A program made the position numbers and the translations under genes. A stretch of DNA of 64,000 nucleotides from Allobosea sp. 47.2.35 (lineage in GTDB: Bacteria > Pseudomonadota > Alphaproteobacteria > Rhizobiales > Beijerinckiaceae): the NCBI RefSeq assembly GCF_024655635.1, contig NZ_JANLGI010000010.1, forward strand, positions 1 to 64,000. Reading direction: 5' to 3'. Below the pieces are notes generated by a model, which was not told the DNA's origin, made no database searches, and worked only from the letters and a program-made list of their open reading frames with translations. The stretch's first letter is position 1. Every line of letters starts with the position of its first letter. Positions 16,886 to 25,410 of this stretch are shown here, piece after piece.

Positions 16886-19201
16886 ATGACGGATATCGAG
16901 ACCACGGCGGCCGGCCAGGACGGCGCCGAGCCCAGCATGCATGGCGCCTTCGGTTCGCTGCGCGCATTCCTGAAGCGGCAGGCCGGTCAGCCTTTCCACC
17001 CGGCAGGCAACTTGCGCCCCGACGCGATGGCAGGCCATTGGCGCAGCGACGGCTTCGATTGCTATTTCTATGTGCCCCAGCACGCGCCTGCCGGCCTTCT
17101 CTCCATCCGCTTCTCCGCAACCCTGCCAGACGCGGACGCGCAGCACGGGGATTGCTGGCGCTTTTACTTCGATATCGGCGAGGGTTTCCGCCAGGAGGAC
17201 AGCGTCGCCATCCCGACGGGCGGCGGCAGGATCGAGATCGCCACGATCATCGATCTGCCGGCTCCGGCCCGCGCCTTCCGCATCGACCCCAGCGAGGCGC
17301 CCTGCCGCTTCGCGCTGCATGATCTGGCGCTGTCTTCGCTCGCCGTGCCGCAACGGCGCTCGTTCGCGCTACTCGGTCAGCTGCGGGATCTGCATCGGCG
17401 GGGCGTGCTCGCGCGCAAGCTGGTGCGGGCGGGTGGCATGCTGCTGCGCGGCGAATGGCAGGCGCTGCGCCAGCGGCTCGCCTCGGGCGCGGCTGGAGAA
17501 GCGGCCGCCTACGGCCACTGGCAGCGCCAGCGAACCGTGACCGAGGAGCTGCGCCATCGCTTCGTCGCGAAAGCCACTGAATTTTCGATCAGGCCGCGCT
17601 TCTCGATCATCATGCCCACCTTCAATTCGCCGCCCGCCTTCCTCGAAAAGGCGGTCGAATCCGTGCTGGCGCAGACCTACCCGGATTGGGAGCTGCTTGC
17701 CGTCGACGATGGCTCGACCGATCCTGCGACACATCGCATTCTCAGGGAGTTCGCCGCCCGCGACCCGCGCATCCGGCCGGCCTTCCTGCCCGTGAATGGC
17801 GGCATCGCGCGGGCCAGCAATGCAGCCCTCGCGCAGGCGAGCGGGGACTACATCGCCTTGCTCGACCATGACGACATGCTGGCGCCGCACGCGTTTCACG
17901 CCTTCGCGGAGGCGATCAACCGGCATCCGCAGGCGGACTGGCTCTATTCGGACGAGGACAAGATCGACGAGGCCGGCCGCCGCTCGGCCCCATTCTTCAA
18001 GCCGGACTGGTCGCCCGCGTATCTCCTGTCCTGCATGTATTCATGCCATCTCGGCGTCTATCGCACGAGCTTGGCGCGGCAGCTCGGCGGCTTCCGCCCG
18101 GATTACGATTTTGCGCAGGATTATGACCTCGCGCTGCGTTTTGCCGGAGCGACGCAGCAGATCGTCCATATACCCGACATTCTCTACCACTGGCGCACGC
18201 TGCCGCAGTCGACCGCCTCGGGTGGCGAGGCCAAGCCGCAGGCGGAACTGGCAGCCCGGCGGGCGGTGCAGGATTTCGTCGATCACGGTCCGCATCGTGG
18301 CTCGGTCTTGCCCGGCCCGCTGCCCGGCACGCATCGCGTCCGCTTCGACATTGCCGGTGAACCGCTGGTCTCGATCGCGATCCCCACGGCGGGTTACCGC
18401 AGCGACGATGGCCGGAGCTGGTATGTGCTCGACCTCATCAGGTCGATCCACGCGCTGACGACATACGCGCATATCGAGATCGTCGTGGCCGAGAATGGCG
18501 ATCTTGCCCCGGAGCTGGAACAGGCGCTTCGCGATCTCGGCGCGCGACTGGTGCGCTACGAAAGCGAGGTCTTCAACCTCTCGGACAAGATCAACCGGCT
18601 GGCCGAGGCGACGCGGGGCGACATCCTGCTCCTGCTCAACGACGACATGCGGATCATCTCGCGCGGCTGGATCGAGGAGATGCTGATGTGGTGCCAGCAG
18701 GACGGCATCTCCGGCGTCGGCGCGAAGCTGTTCTTCCCCGACGGGCGGATTCAGCATGCCGGCGTGCTGCTGCTCGGCCAGGGGCCGTCGCATCCCTATT
18801 ACCTGCATCCTGCCTCGGAGATCGGGCAGGTCTGCTCGGCCGTCGTCCCGCGTGACTACAGCGCCGTGACCGGCGCCTGCATGATGGTCAGGCGCACGGA
18901 TTTCCTGGCGGTCGGCGGTTTCGACCCGGCCTATCGGATCAACTACAACGACATCGACTTCTGCATGCGCCTCAACGTCCACACCGGCGGGCATTTCGTG
19001 TTCACGCCCTATGCCTGCCTTGAGCACCACGAATCCGTCAGCCGGCCAGAGCCAGAAGCCGGCGAGCTCGACAGGTTCAACCGCCAGTGGGCGAGCGCGG
19101 TCGGGCGCGATCCGTTCTACAATCCCAACCTGTCCCAGACCTCGGCACGTTTCGCGCTGACGACCGATCCGCGGTCCCTTGCCGAGACTTACGGGCTGTG
19201 A
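16886..19201 (+). CDS. Tandem glycosyltransferase family 2 protein
   Basis: A 771-residue protein with two GT-A domains. The first begins near residue 238 (RFSIIMPTFNSPPAFLEKAV) with metal site LLDHDD near 326. The second begins near 495 (LVSIAIPTAGYRS) with LLLLNDDMRI near 585 and a C-terminal YNDIDFCMRL motif. The first 235 or so residues match no family I can name; they include a beta-rich stretch (SDGFDCYFYVPQHAPAG) that could bind glycan or acceptor. Two catalytic sites suggest successive or alternating linkages by one enzyme. ATG at 16886 follows the epimerase gene by 28 bases. Confidence 0.9.
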   Translation: MTDIETTAAGQDGAEPSMHGAFGSLRAFLKRQAGQPFHPAGNLRPDAMAGHWRSDGFDCYFYVPQHAPAGLLSIRFSATLPDADAQHGDCWRFYFDIGEGFRQEDSVAIPTGGGRIEIATIIDLPAPARAFRIDPSEAPCRFALHDLALSSLAVPQRRSFALLGQLRDLHRRGVLARKLVRAGGMLLRGEWQALRQRLASGAAGEAAAYGHWQRQRTVTEELRHRFVAKATEFSIRPRFSIIMPTFNSPPAFLEKAVESVLAQTYPDWELLAVDDGSTDPATHRILREFAARDPRIRPAFLPVNGGIARASNAALAQASGDYIALLDHDDMLAPHAFHAFAEAINRHPQADWLYSDEDKIDEAGRRSAPFFKPDWSPAYLLSCMYSCHLGVYRTSLARQLGGFRPDYDFAQDYDLALRFAGATQQIVHIPDILYHWRTLPQSTASGGEAKPQAELAARRAVQDFVDHGPHRGSVLPGPLPGTHRVRFDIAGEPLVSIAIPTAGYRSDDGRSWYVLDLIRSIHALTTYAHIEIVVAENGDLAPELEQALRDLGARLVRYESEVFNLSDKINRLAEATRGDILLLLNDDMRIISRGWIEEMLMWCQQDGISGVGAKLFFPDGRIQHAGVLLLGQGPSHPYYLHPASEIGQVCSAVVPRDYSAVTGACMMVRRTDFLAVGGFDPAYRINYNDIDFCMRLNVHTGGHFVFTPYACLEHHESVSRPEPEAGELDRFNRQWASAVGRDPFYNPNLSQTSARFALTTDPRSLAETYGL

Positions 19202-19280
19202 GGCCGCCGCCTCGTAACGCTCCATCGCTCTTCACATGGTCCGCGCACGGAGGCGTCGGTCAGGGTGGGTTTGCTCTGCC

Positions 19281-19310
19281 TTGACAGGCGTCGATGCTGT
19301 CGTCTACACT
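19281..19310 (+). promoter_or_regulatory. Probable sigma-70 promoter of the ArsR-family gene
   Basis: TTGACA at 19281-19286 and TACACT at 19305-19310 are 18 bases apart. The start codon at 19318 is only 7 bases past the -10 box, so the transcript probably begins at or next to the ATG (leaderless). Confidence 0.6.
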
Positions 19311-19327
19311 TAACTCAATGGTTAAGT
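19308..19327. promoter_or_regulatory. Inverted repeat overlapping -10 box and ATG, ArsR operator candidate
   Basis: ACTTAAC-N6-GTTAAGT spans the -10 box and the start codon of the ArsR-family gene. Position and symmetry fit an autoregulatory site for a winged-helix dimer, which would block RNA polymerase and free the promoter on release. Confidence 0.6.
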
Positions 19328-19662
19328 TTCAAGACGCGCAGCTCGACCGGACCTTCTCCGCTTTGGCGGACCCGACGCGGAGGGCCTTGCTGGCGCGCCT
19401 GGAGCGGGAGGACGGGCTGTCGGTCAGCGAGCTGGCGAAGCCGTTTCCGGTCTCGCTCCCGGCCATCATGAAGCATCTCGACGTCCTCACGGATGCCGGT
19501 TTGCTGACGCGGACCAAGGCGGGGCGCACCGTGTCCTGCCATCTGAATGCGGAGCCGATGGAGGAGGCGATGGGCTGGCTGGCGCGCTATCAGCGCTTCT
19601 GGACCGAGCGGCTCGACGCGCTGGAGGCGCTGCTCGAAGCGCGGCGCAAGGGCGAAGGCTGA
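19318..19662 (+). CDS. ArsR-family winged-helix regulator
   Basis: A 114-residue regulator. RTFSALADPTRRALLARLE and the recognition region LSVSELAKPFPVSLPAIMKH are classic for the ArsR subgroup found beside SRPBCC proteins. The metal-binding cysteines of arsenic or zinc sensors are absent, so it probably senses something else. The ATG at 19318 is inside a palindrome and just after a strong promoter. It is followed 16 bases later by the SRPBCC gene, its usual partner. Confidence 0.9.
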   Translation: MVKFQDAQLDRTFSALADPTRRALLARLEREDGLSVSELAKPFPVSLPAIMKHLDVLTDAGLLTRTKAGRTVSCHLNAEPMEEAMGWLARYQRFWTERLDALEALLEARRKGEG

Positions 19663-19678
19663 GGGCGGGAGAGGGCAC

Positions 19679-20113
19679 ATGCATCAGCCGGTGACACCGA
19701 GCCTCACGATGAAGCGCCGCCTCAACGCGTCGCCGGCGGAGGTCTACGAGGCCTGGACCAATCCTGACCTGCTGGTGCGCTGGTTCGGCCCCGAGAATGT
19801 CGTGGCGCAGGAGGCGCAGATCGACCCGCGCGTCGATGGGGCCTATCGGGTCGTCATGATCGAGGACACCGGCGAGCGCCACGAGGTTCTCGGCCGCTAT
19901 CTCGAGGTGGTGGAGAACGAGCGGCTGGTCTTCAGCTGGTCCTGGATCACCACGCCGGAGCGCGTTTCGCGTGTCACCGTGACGCTCAAGCCGGACGGCG
20001 ACGGCACGATCCTGACGCTCCTGCACGAGAAGCTCGCCGACGATGCCGCCGTCCGCGGCCACACCCATGGCTGGACGGGCACCATGGTCAAGCTCGAGGC
20101 CTATTTCGCCTGA
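19679..20113 (+). CDS. SRPBCC/AHSA1-like domain protein
   Basis: A 144-residue protein of the START-like hydrophobic-pocket fold. Family marks are RRLNASPAEVYEAWTNPDLL, VRWFGPE and the C-terminal GWTGTMVKLEAY. Ligands are unknown; such proteins sit behind ArsR regulators in many genomes and may bind or modify a small lipophilic compound. The ATG at 19679 follows a GGGAGAGGGC stretch. Co-transcription with the regulator gene is likely. Confidence 0.9.
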   Translation: MHQPVTPSLTMKRRLNASPAEVYEAWTNPDLLVRWFGPENVVAQEAQIDPRVDGAYRVVMIEDTGERHEVLGRYLEVVENERLVFSWSWITTPERVSRVTVTLKPDGDGTILTLLHEKLADDAAVRGHTHGWTGTMVKLEAYFA

Positions 20114-20196
20114 GCGACCACGCGCCGCGGCATGATCCGCGCCGCGCTGAAGCAGCCGCCGGCCCGGTGCCGGTGGGAATTGGAGGAGAGGAGACG

Positions 20197-20949
20197 ATGG
20201 AACACAGGATCGTATCCCGTGAGGAGTGGCTTGCCGCGCGCAAGGTCCACCTCGCCAACGAGAAGGCGCTGACGCGCCGCCGCGACGCCCTTTCGGCCGA
20301 GCGGCGCGCGCTGCCCTGGGTCAGGATCGAGAAGACCTACACCTTCGAAGGTTGGGATGGCGCGCTGTCGCTGGGCGATCTCTTCGCCGGCAACAGCCAG
20401 TTGATCATCTATCACTTCATGTTCGGGCCCGGCGCCCGGGAGGGCTGCCCGAGCTGCTCCTTCCTCGCCGATCATTTCGACGGCGCCAACCGGCATCTCA
20501 GGCATCACGATGTCAGCCTTGTCGTGGTCTCGCGGGCTCCTTACGCCGAGTTCCAGAATTTCCGGCACCGCATGGGCTGGGATTTCCCCTGGGTCTCCTC
20601 GGCCAACAGCGACTTCAACTACGACTTCCACGTCTCGCCGAGCCCGGAGGAGCGGGCGGCCGGGCGCTACGAGTACAATTACGCGCTGCATGACGGGCAG
20701 GGCGGCGAGATGCCGGGCTTCAGCGTCTTCTATCGCAACGAAGCCGGCGAGATCTTCCACACCTACTCGACCTATGCCCGCGGCGGCGACATCCTGATCG
20801 GCACCCATAACTTCCTCGACATGACCCCGAAGGGACGCAACGAGGTCGGCATCATGGACTGGGTCCGCCATCATGATCGCTATCCCAGCAAGCCGCTCGG
20901 CGCGGCGAGCTTCCAGCCCGAGCTCGCGGTGAGTTCCTGCTGCGATTGA
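20197..20949 (+). CDS. DUF899 family thioredoxin-like protein
   Basis: A 250-residue cytoplasmic protein. VSREEWLAARKVHL at the start, ALPWVRIEKTYTFEG and YHFMFGPGAREGCPSCSFLA are DUF899 signatures. The GCPSC resembles the CxxC of thioredoxin folds, so a redox role is plausible but unproven. An excellent ribosome-binding site (GGAGGAGAGGAG) precedes ATG 20197. It follows the ArsR-SRPBCC pair and may share its transcript. Confidence 0.88.
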   Translation: MEHRIVSREEWLAARKVHLANEKALTRRRDALSAERRALPWVRIEKTYTFEGWDGALSLGDLFAGNSQLIIYHFMFGPGAREGCPSCSFLADHFDGANRHLRHHDVSLVVVSRAPYAEFQNFRHRMGWDFPWVSSANSDFNYDFHVSPSPEERAAGRYEYNYALHDGQGGEMPGFSVFYRNEAGEIFHTYSTYARGGDILIGTHNFLDMTPKGRNEVGIMDWVRHHDRYPSKPLGAASFQPELAVSSCCD

Positions 20950-20983
20950 AGGCGATTTCACGGACCCATTCCGGGTCGATCGC

Positions 20984-20995
20984 GTTGATATCAAC
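20984..20995. promoter_or_regulatory. 12-bp perfect palindrome upstream of the double DUF1428 gene
   Basis: GTTGATATCAAC is a perfect palindrome 48 bases before the ATG of the next gene. Short AT-centred palindromes like this are common sites for MarR-type dimers, but no such regulator is adjacent. Its role is inferred from position only. Confidence 0.4.
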
Positions 20996-21043
20996 ATTTT
21001 GCGAAGGGGCTGCGCCCGGCAGCCGCGAACAGGGAGATGTGCA

Positions 21044-21766
21044 ATGGCCTATGTCGATGGTTTCGTCGTCGCGGTGCCCGCCGCGAACAAGGAAGAGTAC
21101 CTCAAGATGGCGGCCGATGCGGCGCCGCTGTTCCAGGAATTCGGCGTCAGGCGCCATGTCGAGGCCTGGGGCGACGACGTCCCGGACGGCAAGGTCACGG
21201 ACTTCAAGGGCGCTGTGAAGGCGACGCCGGACGAGGTCGTGGTCTTCTCCTGGTTCGAATATCCCGACCGGGCGACGCGCGATGCCGCCAACCAGAAGAT
21301 CATGAACGACCCACGCATGAAGCAATGGGGAGAGACCATGCCCTTCGACGGCAAGCGCATGATCTATGGTGGCTTCGCCTCGATCCTCGACGAAGGCGAG
21401 GGCGGTTCGATGGGCTATCTCGACGGCGTCCTCGTCGCCGTACCGGATGAGCGCAAGGCGGATTACCGCGATTTCTCGGCCAATCACGCGGCCCTGTTCA
21501 AGGAATACGGCGCCCGCCGCGTCGTCGATGCCTGGGGCGACGACGTGCCCGACGGCAAGGTCACCGACTTCAAGGGCGCGGTGAAGGCCGAAACCGGCGA
21601 GACGGTGGTGTTCAGCTGGGTTGAGTGGCCGTCCAGGGAGGTGCGCGCCGCCGCCTGGGGCAAGATGATGGAAGACCCGCGCATGGCGGCGCTGGAAATG
21701 CCCTTCGACGGCAAGCGCGTCGTCTATGGCGGCTTCGCGCCGATCCTCGACACCGCGCGCGGCTGA
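21044..21766 (+). CDS. Duplicated DUF1428 family protein (two fused copies)
   Basis: A 240-residue protein made of two head-to-tail DUF1428 units of about 120 residues each. Unit 1 opens MAYVDGFVVAVPAANKEEY and unit 2 opens MGYLDGVLVAVPDERKADY. The segment WGDDVPDGKVTDFKGAVKA occurs in both, and each unit ends with MPFDGKR followed by YGGFA. DUF1428 proteins are usually single units with a ferredoxin-like (dimeric alpha-beta barrel) fold of unknown role. The fusion would give an obligate pseudo-dimer. AGGGAG precedes the ATG at 21044. Confidence 0.88.
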   Translation: MAYVDGFVVAVPAANKEEYLKMAADAAPLFQEFGVRRHVEAWGDDVPDGKVTDFKGAVKATPDEVVVFSWFEYPDRATRDAANQKIMNDPRMKQWGETMPFDGKRMIYGGFASILDEGEGGSMGYLDGVLVAVPDERKADYRDFSANHAALFKEYGARRVVDAWGDDVPDGKVTDFKGAVKAETGETVVFSWVEWPSREVRAAAWGKMMEDPRMAALEMPFDGKRVVYGGFAPILDTARG

Positions 21767-21797
21767 GGCGGGCGGCTCTCATATACACGGCGGCCAT

Positions 21798-21821
21798 GCG
21801 GGGGTGGCATCTTGCCCCCGC
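21798..21821. other. Hairpin in the leader of the TauE/SafE gene
   Basis: GCGGGGG and CCCCCGC form a 7-bp stem with a 10-base loop, 31 bases after the DUF1428 stop. There is no T run. It may be a weak terminator or a structured leader. Confidence 0.35.
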
Positions 21822-21867
21822 CGGCCAAATGGCCGAGAGATCGGGTTGCTTCACCGGATCTCTCGTC

Positions 21868-22701
21868 ATGCTTGCTGGCATTCCCCTCGGCGATCTCGCC
21901 TTCCTCGCCGTCTCGCTCGTGCTGGCTGGTGCCGTCACCGGGCTTCTCGCCGGTGTCTTCGGCGTCGGCGGCGGTGCTGTCATCGTGCCCGTGCTCTACG
22001 AGGTCTTTCGCGTCATCGGGGTCGCCGACGAGGTGCGCATGCCGCTCGCGGTGGGTACCTCGCTCGCCGTCATCATCCCGACCTCGATCCGCTCCTTCAA
22101 CGCGCACCGGGCCAAGGGGCTGGTCGATCTCTCGATCCTCAAGGTCTGGGCCGTTCCCGTCGTGATCGGCGTGATCTTCGGCAGCTGGATCGCCCGCTAT
22201 GCGCCGGCCGACCTGTTCAAGATCATCTTCGTCATCGTCGCGCTGATCTCGGCCATCCGCCTGCTCTTCGCCGCCGATCGCTGGAAATTCGGCGAGGACA
22301 TGCCCGGCAAGCCGTTGATGGTCGCCTATGGCGGCGTCATCGGCGTGCTCTCGGCATTGATGGGCATCGGCGGCGGCCAGCTCTCCAGCCTGTTCATGAC
22401 CTTCTATGGCCGGCCGATCCATCAGGCGGTCGCGACTTCGTCGGGTCTCGGCGTGCTGATCTCGATCCCCGGCGCGCTCGGCTTCATCTATGCCGGCTGG
22501 CCGAAGATGGCGATCCTGCCGCCGCTCTCGCTCGGCTATGTCTCGCTGATCGGCATGATTCTGTTCATCCCGACCTCGATCTGGACAGCCCCGATCGGCG
22601 CCAGCCTCGCGCACAAACTCTCGAAGCGGCGCCTCGAAGTCGCATTCGGCATCTTCCTGCTCTTCGTCGCCAGCCGCTTCATCTGGTCGCTCATCCACTG
22701 A
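21868..22701 (+). CDS. TauE/SafE family membrane permease
   Basis: A 277-residue inner-membrane protein with about eight helices and the two glycine-rich repeats of this family: GLLAGVFGVGGGAVIVP near the N-terminus and VLSALMGIGGGQLSS in the second half. Members export or import sulfite, sulfoacetate and other organosulfonates. No sulfur-metabolism gene is adjacent, so the substrate is open. I chose ATG 21868; another ATG at 21829 would add 13 residues. The GNAT gene follows after 11 bases. Confidence 0.88.
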   Translation: MLAGIPLGDLAFLAVSLVLAGAVTGLLAGVFGVGGGAVIVPVLYEVFRVIGVADEVRMPLAVGTSLAVIIPTSIRSFNAHRAKGLVDLSILKVWAVPVVIGVIFGSWIARYAPADLFKIIFVIVALISAIRLLFAADRWKFGEDMPGKPLMVAYGGVIGVLSALMGIGGGQLSSLFMTFYGRPIHQAVATSSGLGVLISIPGALGFIYAGWPKMAILPPLSLGYVSLIGMILFIPTSIWTAPIGASLAHKLSKRRLEVAFGIFLLFVASRFIWSLIH

Positions 22702-22712
22702 GGCCCTCGGCC

Positions 22713-23195
22713 ATGAGCGAGATCGCGATCCGGCTGCTGCAGCCCGAAGACCATAAGGCGCTGGCGGCGCTGATGGTCGAGATGCAGGGGCATTACAGCG
22801 TGCCGTGTCCGCCGGTGCAGGACATTCTCGCCGGGCTCGCGGCCTTGCCGGCCGGTGTCGATATCCTGATTGCGATGAAGGGCGGGGCGGTTCTCGGCTT
22901 CGCCTCCGCCTGCAATCTCTATCCGGGGCCGGGCCTGAAGACAGGCTTCTTCCTCAAGGAGATTTACGTCGCGGATGCGGCGCGCGGTGCCGGCCTCGGT
23001 CGCAGGCTGATGGCGGCGCTTGCGGAGCTCGCGCTGGAGCGCGGCCATCGCCGCATCGACTGGACGGCCGACGCCGACGATGCGTCGCTGCTGCGTTTCT
23101 ATGATGGCCTCGGCGCGGTCCCGTACCCGAAGAAGGTGTTCTATCGCCTGACGGGGGATGCGCTGGTCGAGCTGGCCGGCGCGGATCAAGACTGA
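22713..23195 (+). CDS. GNAT family N-acetyltransferase
   Basis: A 160-residue acetyltransferase. The acetyl-CoA loop is in LKEIYVADAARGAGLGRRLM, with the R/QxxGxG/A element as RGAGLG, and a C-terminal FYDGLGA completes motif B. The acceptor substrate is unknown. It probably shares a transcript with the TauE/SafE gene and is convergent with the DUF1289 gene. Confidence 0.87.
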   Translation: MSEIAIRLLQPEDHKALAALMVEMQGHYSVPCPPVQDILAGLAALPAGVDILIAMKGGAVLGFASACNLYPGPGLKTGFFLKEIYVADAARGAGLGRRLMAALAELALERGHRRIDWTADADDASLLRFYDGLGAVPYPKKVFYRLTGDALVELAGADQD

Positions 23196-23198
23196 TCG

Positions 23199-23375
23199 TC
23201 AGGCCCTGCGATCGGCCAGTCGTTTCGGCAGAACCGCCATGATCGCGAGCCGCTCAGCCTCGCTCAGCCGACCCCATTGCGCGATCTCTGCGAGTGTCCG
23301 GCCGCAACCCTTGCAGAGCTTGCTGACGGGATCGATCACGCAGATCTTGATGCAGGGCGTCGAGACGGCAGTCAT
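23199..23375 (-). CDS. DUF1289 family small cysteine protein
   Basis: A 58-residue protein with the family pattern [12 protein letters not shown] and [16 protein letters not shown], whose four cysteines could hold an iron-sulfur cluster or zinc. Its ATG overlaps the cobS stop (ATGA), so it is translated with cobS. A TTG at 23387 is in frame but less likely. Function unknown; the coupling to cobS may be only historical. Confidence 0.86.
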   Translation of the reverse strand: MTAVSTPCIKICVIDPVSKLCKGCGRTLAEIAQWGRLSEAERLAIMAVLPKRLADRRA

Positions 23376-24217
23376 CGCCCGGCCCAACCGAGTGCCAGCG
23401 CGAGGCCGAGATAGATCGCGATCTCGGCGAGTTGCTGGGCGGCGCCGAGGATGTCGCCCGTCTGCCCGCCGATGAGCCCCCGCGCCATGCGCGACAGCAC
23501 CGCCGCGGCGCCATGCGCCATCGCAAAGCCGATCAGCAAACCGGCGATCGGCAATTGCGCCGCGAGCCCGATCCCGGTCGCGAGGAAGAGACTGAGGCCC
23601 AGCGCGATCCGCGCCGTGAGCACCGTCGGCTGGCCGACGGCCGCGGCCGCGCCGGTGCTGCGCGCGGCGGGCTGGGTCGCCAGCATGAACAGCCCTTCGG
23701 CGCGGGACCAGGGCGCCGCGACGAGCACCGCGGCAGCCGCCGCCCAGGCGCCGGAGCGGTCGAGGATCATCGCGATCAGGCTCGCCCGCAGCAGCAGCGA
23801 CAGGCCCAGCGCCAGCGCACCATAGGACCCGATGCGGCTATCCTTCATGATCTCCAGCCGCCGCTCGACCGTATGCCCGCCGAAGAGCCCGTCGGCGGTG
23901 TCTGCCAGTCCGTCCTCATGGAAGGAACCGGTCGTCAGCGCCATCGCGGTCAGCGCGAGCGCCGCAACGACGAACCCGCTGAGGCCCGCCAGCCCTGCGC
24001 CCAGCGCGACGAGCGCGGCCGGCGCGGCGATGACCAGCGCCGCGAAGGGCAGGGCACGCGGCACCTCCCGGAAGTCCGGGATGCCATGGCCGTCGCTCTC
24101 GCCCGGCAGCAATGGCACCGGCAGGCGCGACCAGAAGCGCAGGCAGATCGCGGTCGCGATTCCCCAGCCCGGCCAGTCCGGCGGCCGCGTCTCGGTCGTG
24201 GTTTCGGCCTCTGCCAT
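23372..24217 (-). CDS. cobS: Adenosylcobinamide-GDP ribazoletransferase
   Basis: A 281-residue integral membrane enzyme that joins adenosylcobinamide-GDP and alpha-ribazole to give adenosylcobalamin (phosphate). [16 protein letters not shown] and [18 protein letters not shown] hold the conserved acidic residues for magnesium, and [19 protein letters not shown] is typical. It diverges from cobT across about 115 bases, and cobT supplies the alpha-ribazole phosphate. The start is ATG 24217; GTG 24250 would add 11 residues. Confidence 0.93.
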   Translation of the reverse strand: MAEAETTTETRPPDWPGWGIATAICLRFWSRLPVPLLPGESDGHGIPDFREVPRALPFAALVIAAPAALVALGAGLAGLSGFVVAALALTAMALTTGSFHEDGLADTADGLFGGHTVERRLEIMKDSRIGSYGALALGLSLLLRASLIAMILDRSGAWAAAAAVLVAAPWSRAEGLFMLATQPAARSTGAAAAVGQPTVLTARIALGLSLFLATGIGLAAQLPIAGLLIGFAMAHGAAAVLSRMARGLIGGQTGDILGAAQQLAEIAIYLGLALALGWAGR

Positions 24218-24332
24218 GCCTGCCGCGTCGTCTCGCTCGATTGTCTTCACGCTCCCGACCCTATAGCAGCAGCGCAGACTTTGCCGCCACGCTCTCGCGC
24301 CGGCCGCAGCCCCCTTGCCAGACGGAACAGCC

Positions 24333-25352
24333 ATGGCCGCCTCCGGATTGCCCTTCGACGATATCCGCGACCTCATCGCGCAGATGCCCGGCCCCGACAT
24401 GGCGGCGGCGAATGCGGTACGCACCCGCGACGCCAACCTCACCAAGCCGGCCGGCAGCCTTGGCCGCCTGGAGGAGATCGCCGAATGGCTCGCCGCCTGG
24501 CAGGGCAAGGCCCCGCCCGAGGTGCGGAGACCGCTGGTCTGCGTCTTCGCCGGCAATCACGGCGTCGTGGCGCAGGGCGTCTCGGCCTATCCGCAAGCGG
24601 TGACGCGCCAGATGCTGGAGAATTTCGCAGCCGGCGGCGCGGCGATCAACCAGATCTGCGCGGCCTATGATCTCGGCTTCAAGGTCTTCGACCTCGCGCT
24701 CGACCTGCCGACCGGCGATTTCACGCAAGGCGATGCGCTCGACGAGCGCGCCTGCGTCGCCACCATGGCCTTCGGCATGGAAGCGCTCGTCGGCGGCACG
24801 GACCTGCTTTGCCTCGGCGAGATGGGCATCGGCAACACCACTTCGGCGGCGGCGATCTATGCGGCGCTCTATGGCGGCGATGCCGCGCATTGGTGCGGCC
24901 GCGGCACCGGCGTCGACGACGAGGGCCTGAAGCGCAAGCTCGCGGCGGTCGAAGCGGGTCTCGCCCTGCATCGCGCCCATCTCAAGGACCCGCTCGAAGT
25001 GCTGCGTCGCCTCGGCGGGCGCGAGGTGGCCGCGATCTGCGGCGCCATCATCGCCGCCCGTTCGCAGCGCATCCCGGTGATCCTCGACGGCTATGTCGTG
25101 ACGGCGGCCGCCGCGATCCTGCACGCGATCGAGCCTTCGACCATCGACCACTGCATCGCCGGCCATCTCTCGGCCGAAGGTGCCCATGCCGACGTGCTGG
25201 CCCGCCTCGGCAAGGTGCCGCTGCTGGCGCTCGACATGCGCTTGGGCGAGGGCTCGGGCGCAGCACTCGCCGCCGGCCTCGTCAAGGCGGCGGCAGCGGT
25301 CCATTCGGGCATGGCGACCTTCGAGCAGGCCCAGGTCGCGCGGAAGGATTGA
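24333..25352 (+). CDS. cobT: Nicotinate-nucleotide-dimethylbenzimidazole phosphoribosyltransferase
   Basis: Transfers phosphoribose from nicotinate mononucleotide to dimethylbenzimidazole for the lower ligand of cobalamin, 339 residues. [50 protein letters not shown] and the catalytic-glutamate segment [12 protein letters not shown] are all present. ATG at 24333 gives the usual length; an upstream TTG adds only six residues. No cobalamin riboswitch is visible in the gap to cobS. Confidence 0.95.
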   Translation: MAASGLPFDDIRDLIAQMPGPDMAAANAVRTRDANLTKPAGSLGRLEEIAEWLAAWQGKAPPEVRRPLVCVFAGNHGVVAQGVSAYPQAVTRQMLENFAAGGAAINQICAAYDLGFKVFDLALDLPTGDFTQGDALDERACVATMAFGMEALVGGTDLLCLGEMGIGNTTSAAAIYAALYGGDAAHWCGRGTGVDDEGLKRKLAAVEAGLALHRAHLKDPLEVLRRLGGREVAAICGAIIAARSQRIPVILDGYVVTAAAAILHAIEPSTIDHCIAGHLSAEGAHADVLARLGKVPLLALDMRLGEGSGAALAAGLVKAAAAVHSGMATFEQAQVARKD

Positions 25353-25360
25353 GGCCCTTT

Positions 25361-25400
25361 GTCACTCCGGGTTCGCGCCTGCGGCGCGCCCCGGAACGAC
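25361..25400. repeat. 40-bp palindromic intergenic repeat
   Basis: GTCACTCCGGG and CCCGGAACGAC form the imperfect outer arms, with GCGCC-TGC-GGCGC in the centre, so almost the whole 40 bp can fold. It sits between the convergent ends of cobT and ddl. It resembles the short palindromic repeats scattered in Bosea and related genomes, and could also act as a bidirectional terminator. Confidence 0.55.
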
Positions 25401-25410
25401 AGCGAGCGCG

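Noticed and set aside
24218..24332. Cobalamin riboswitch between cobS and cobT
   Set aside because: No B12-box-like sequence or large fold is visible, and the gap is only about 115 bases.
23432..24670. 412-codon plus-strand frame opposite cobS
   Set aside because: Shadow of cobS; it then runs out of frame into cobT.
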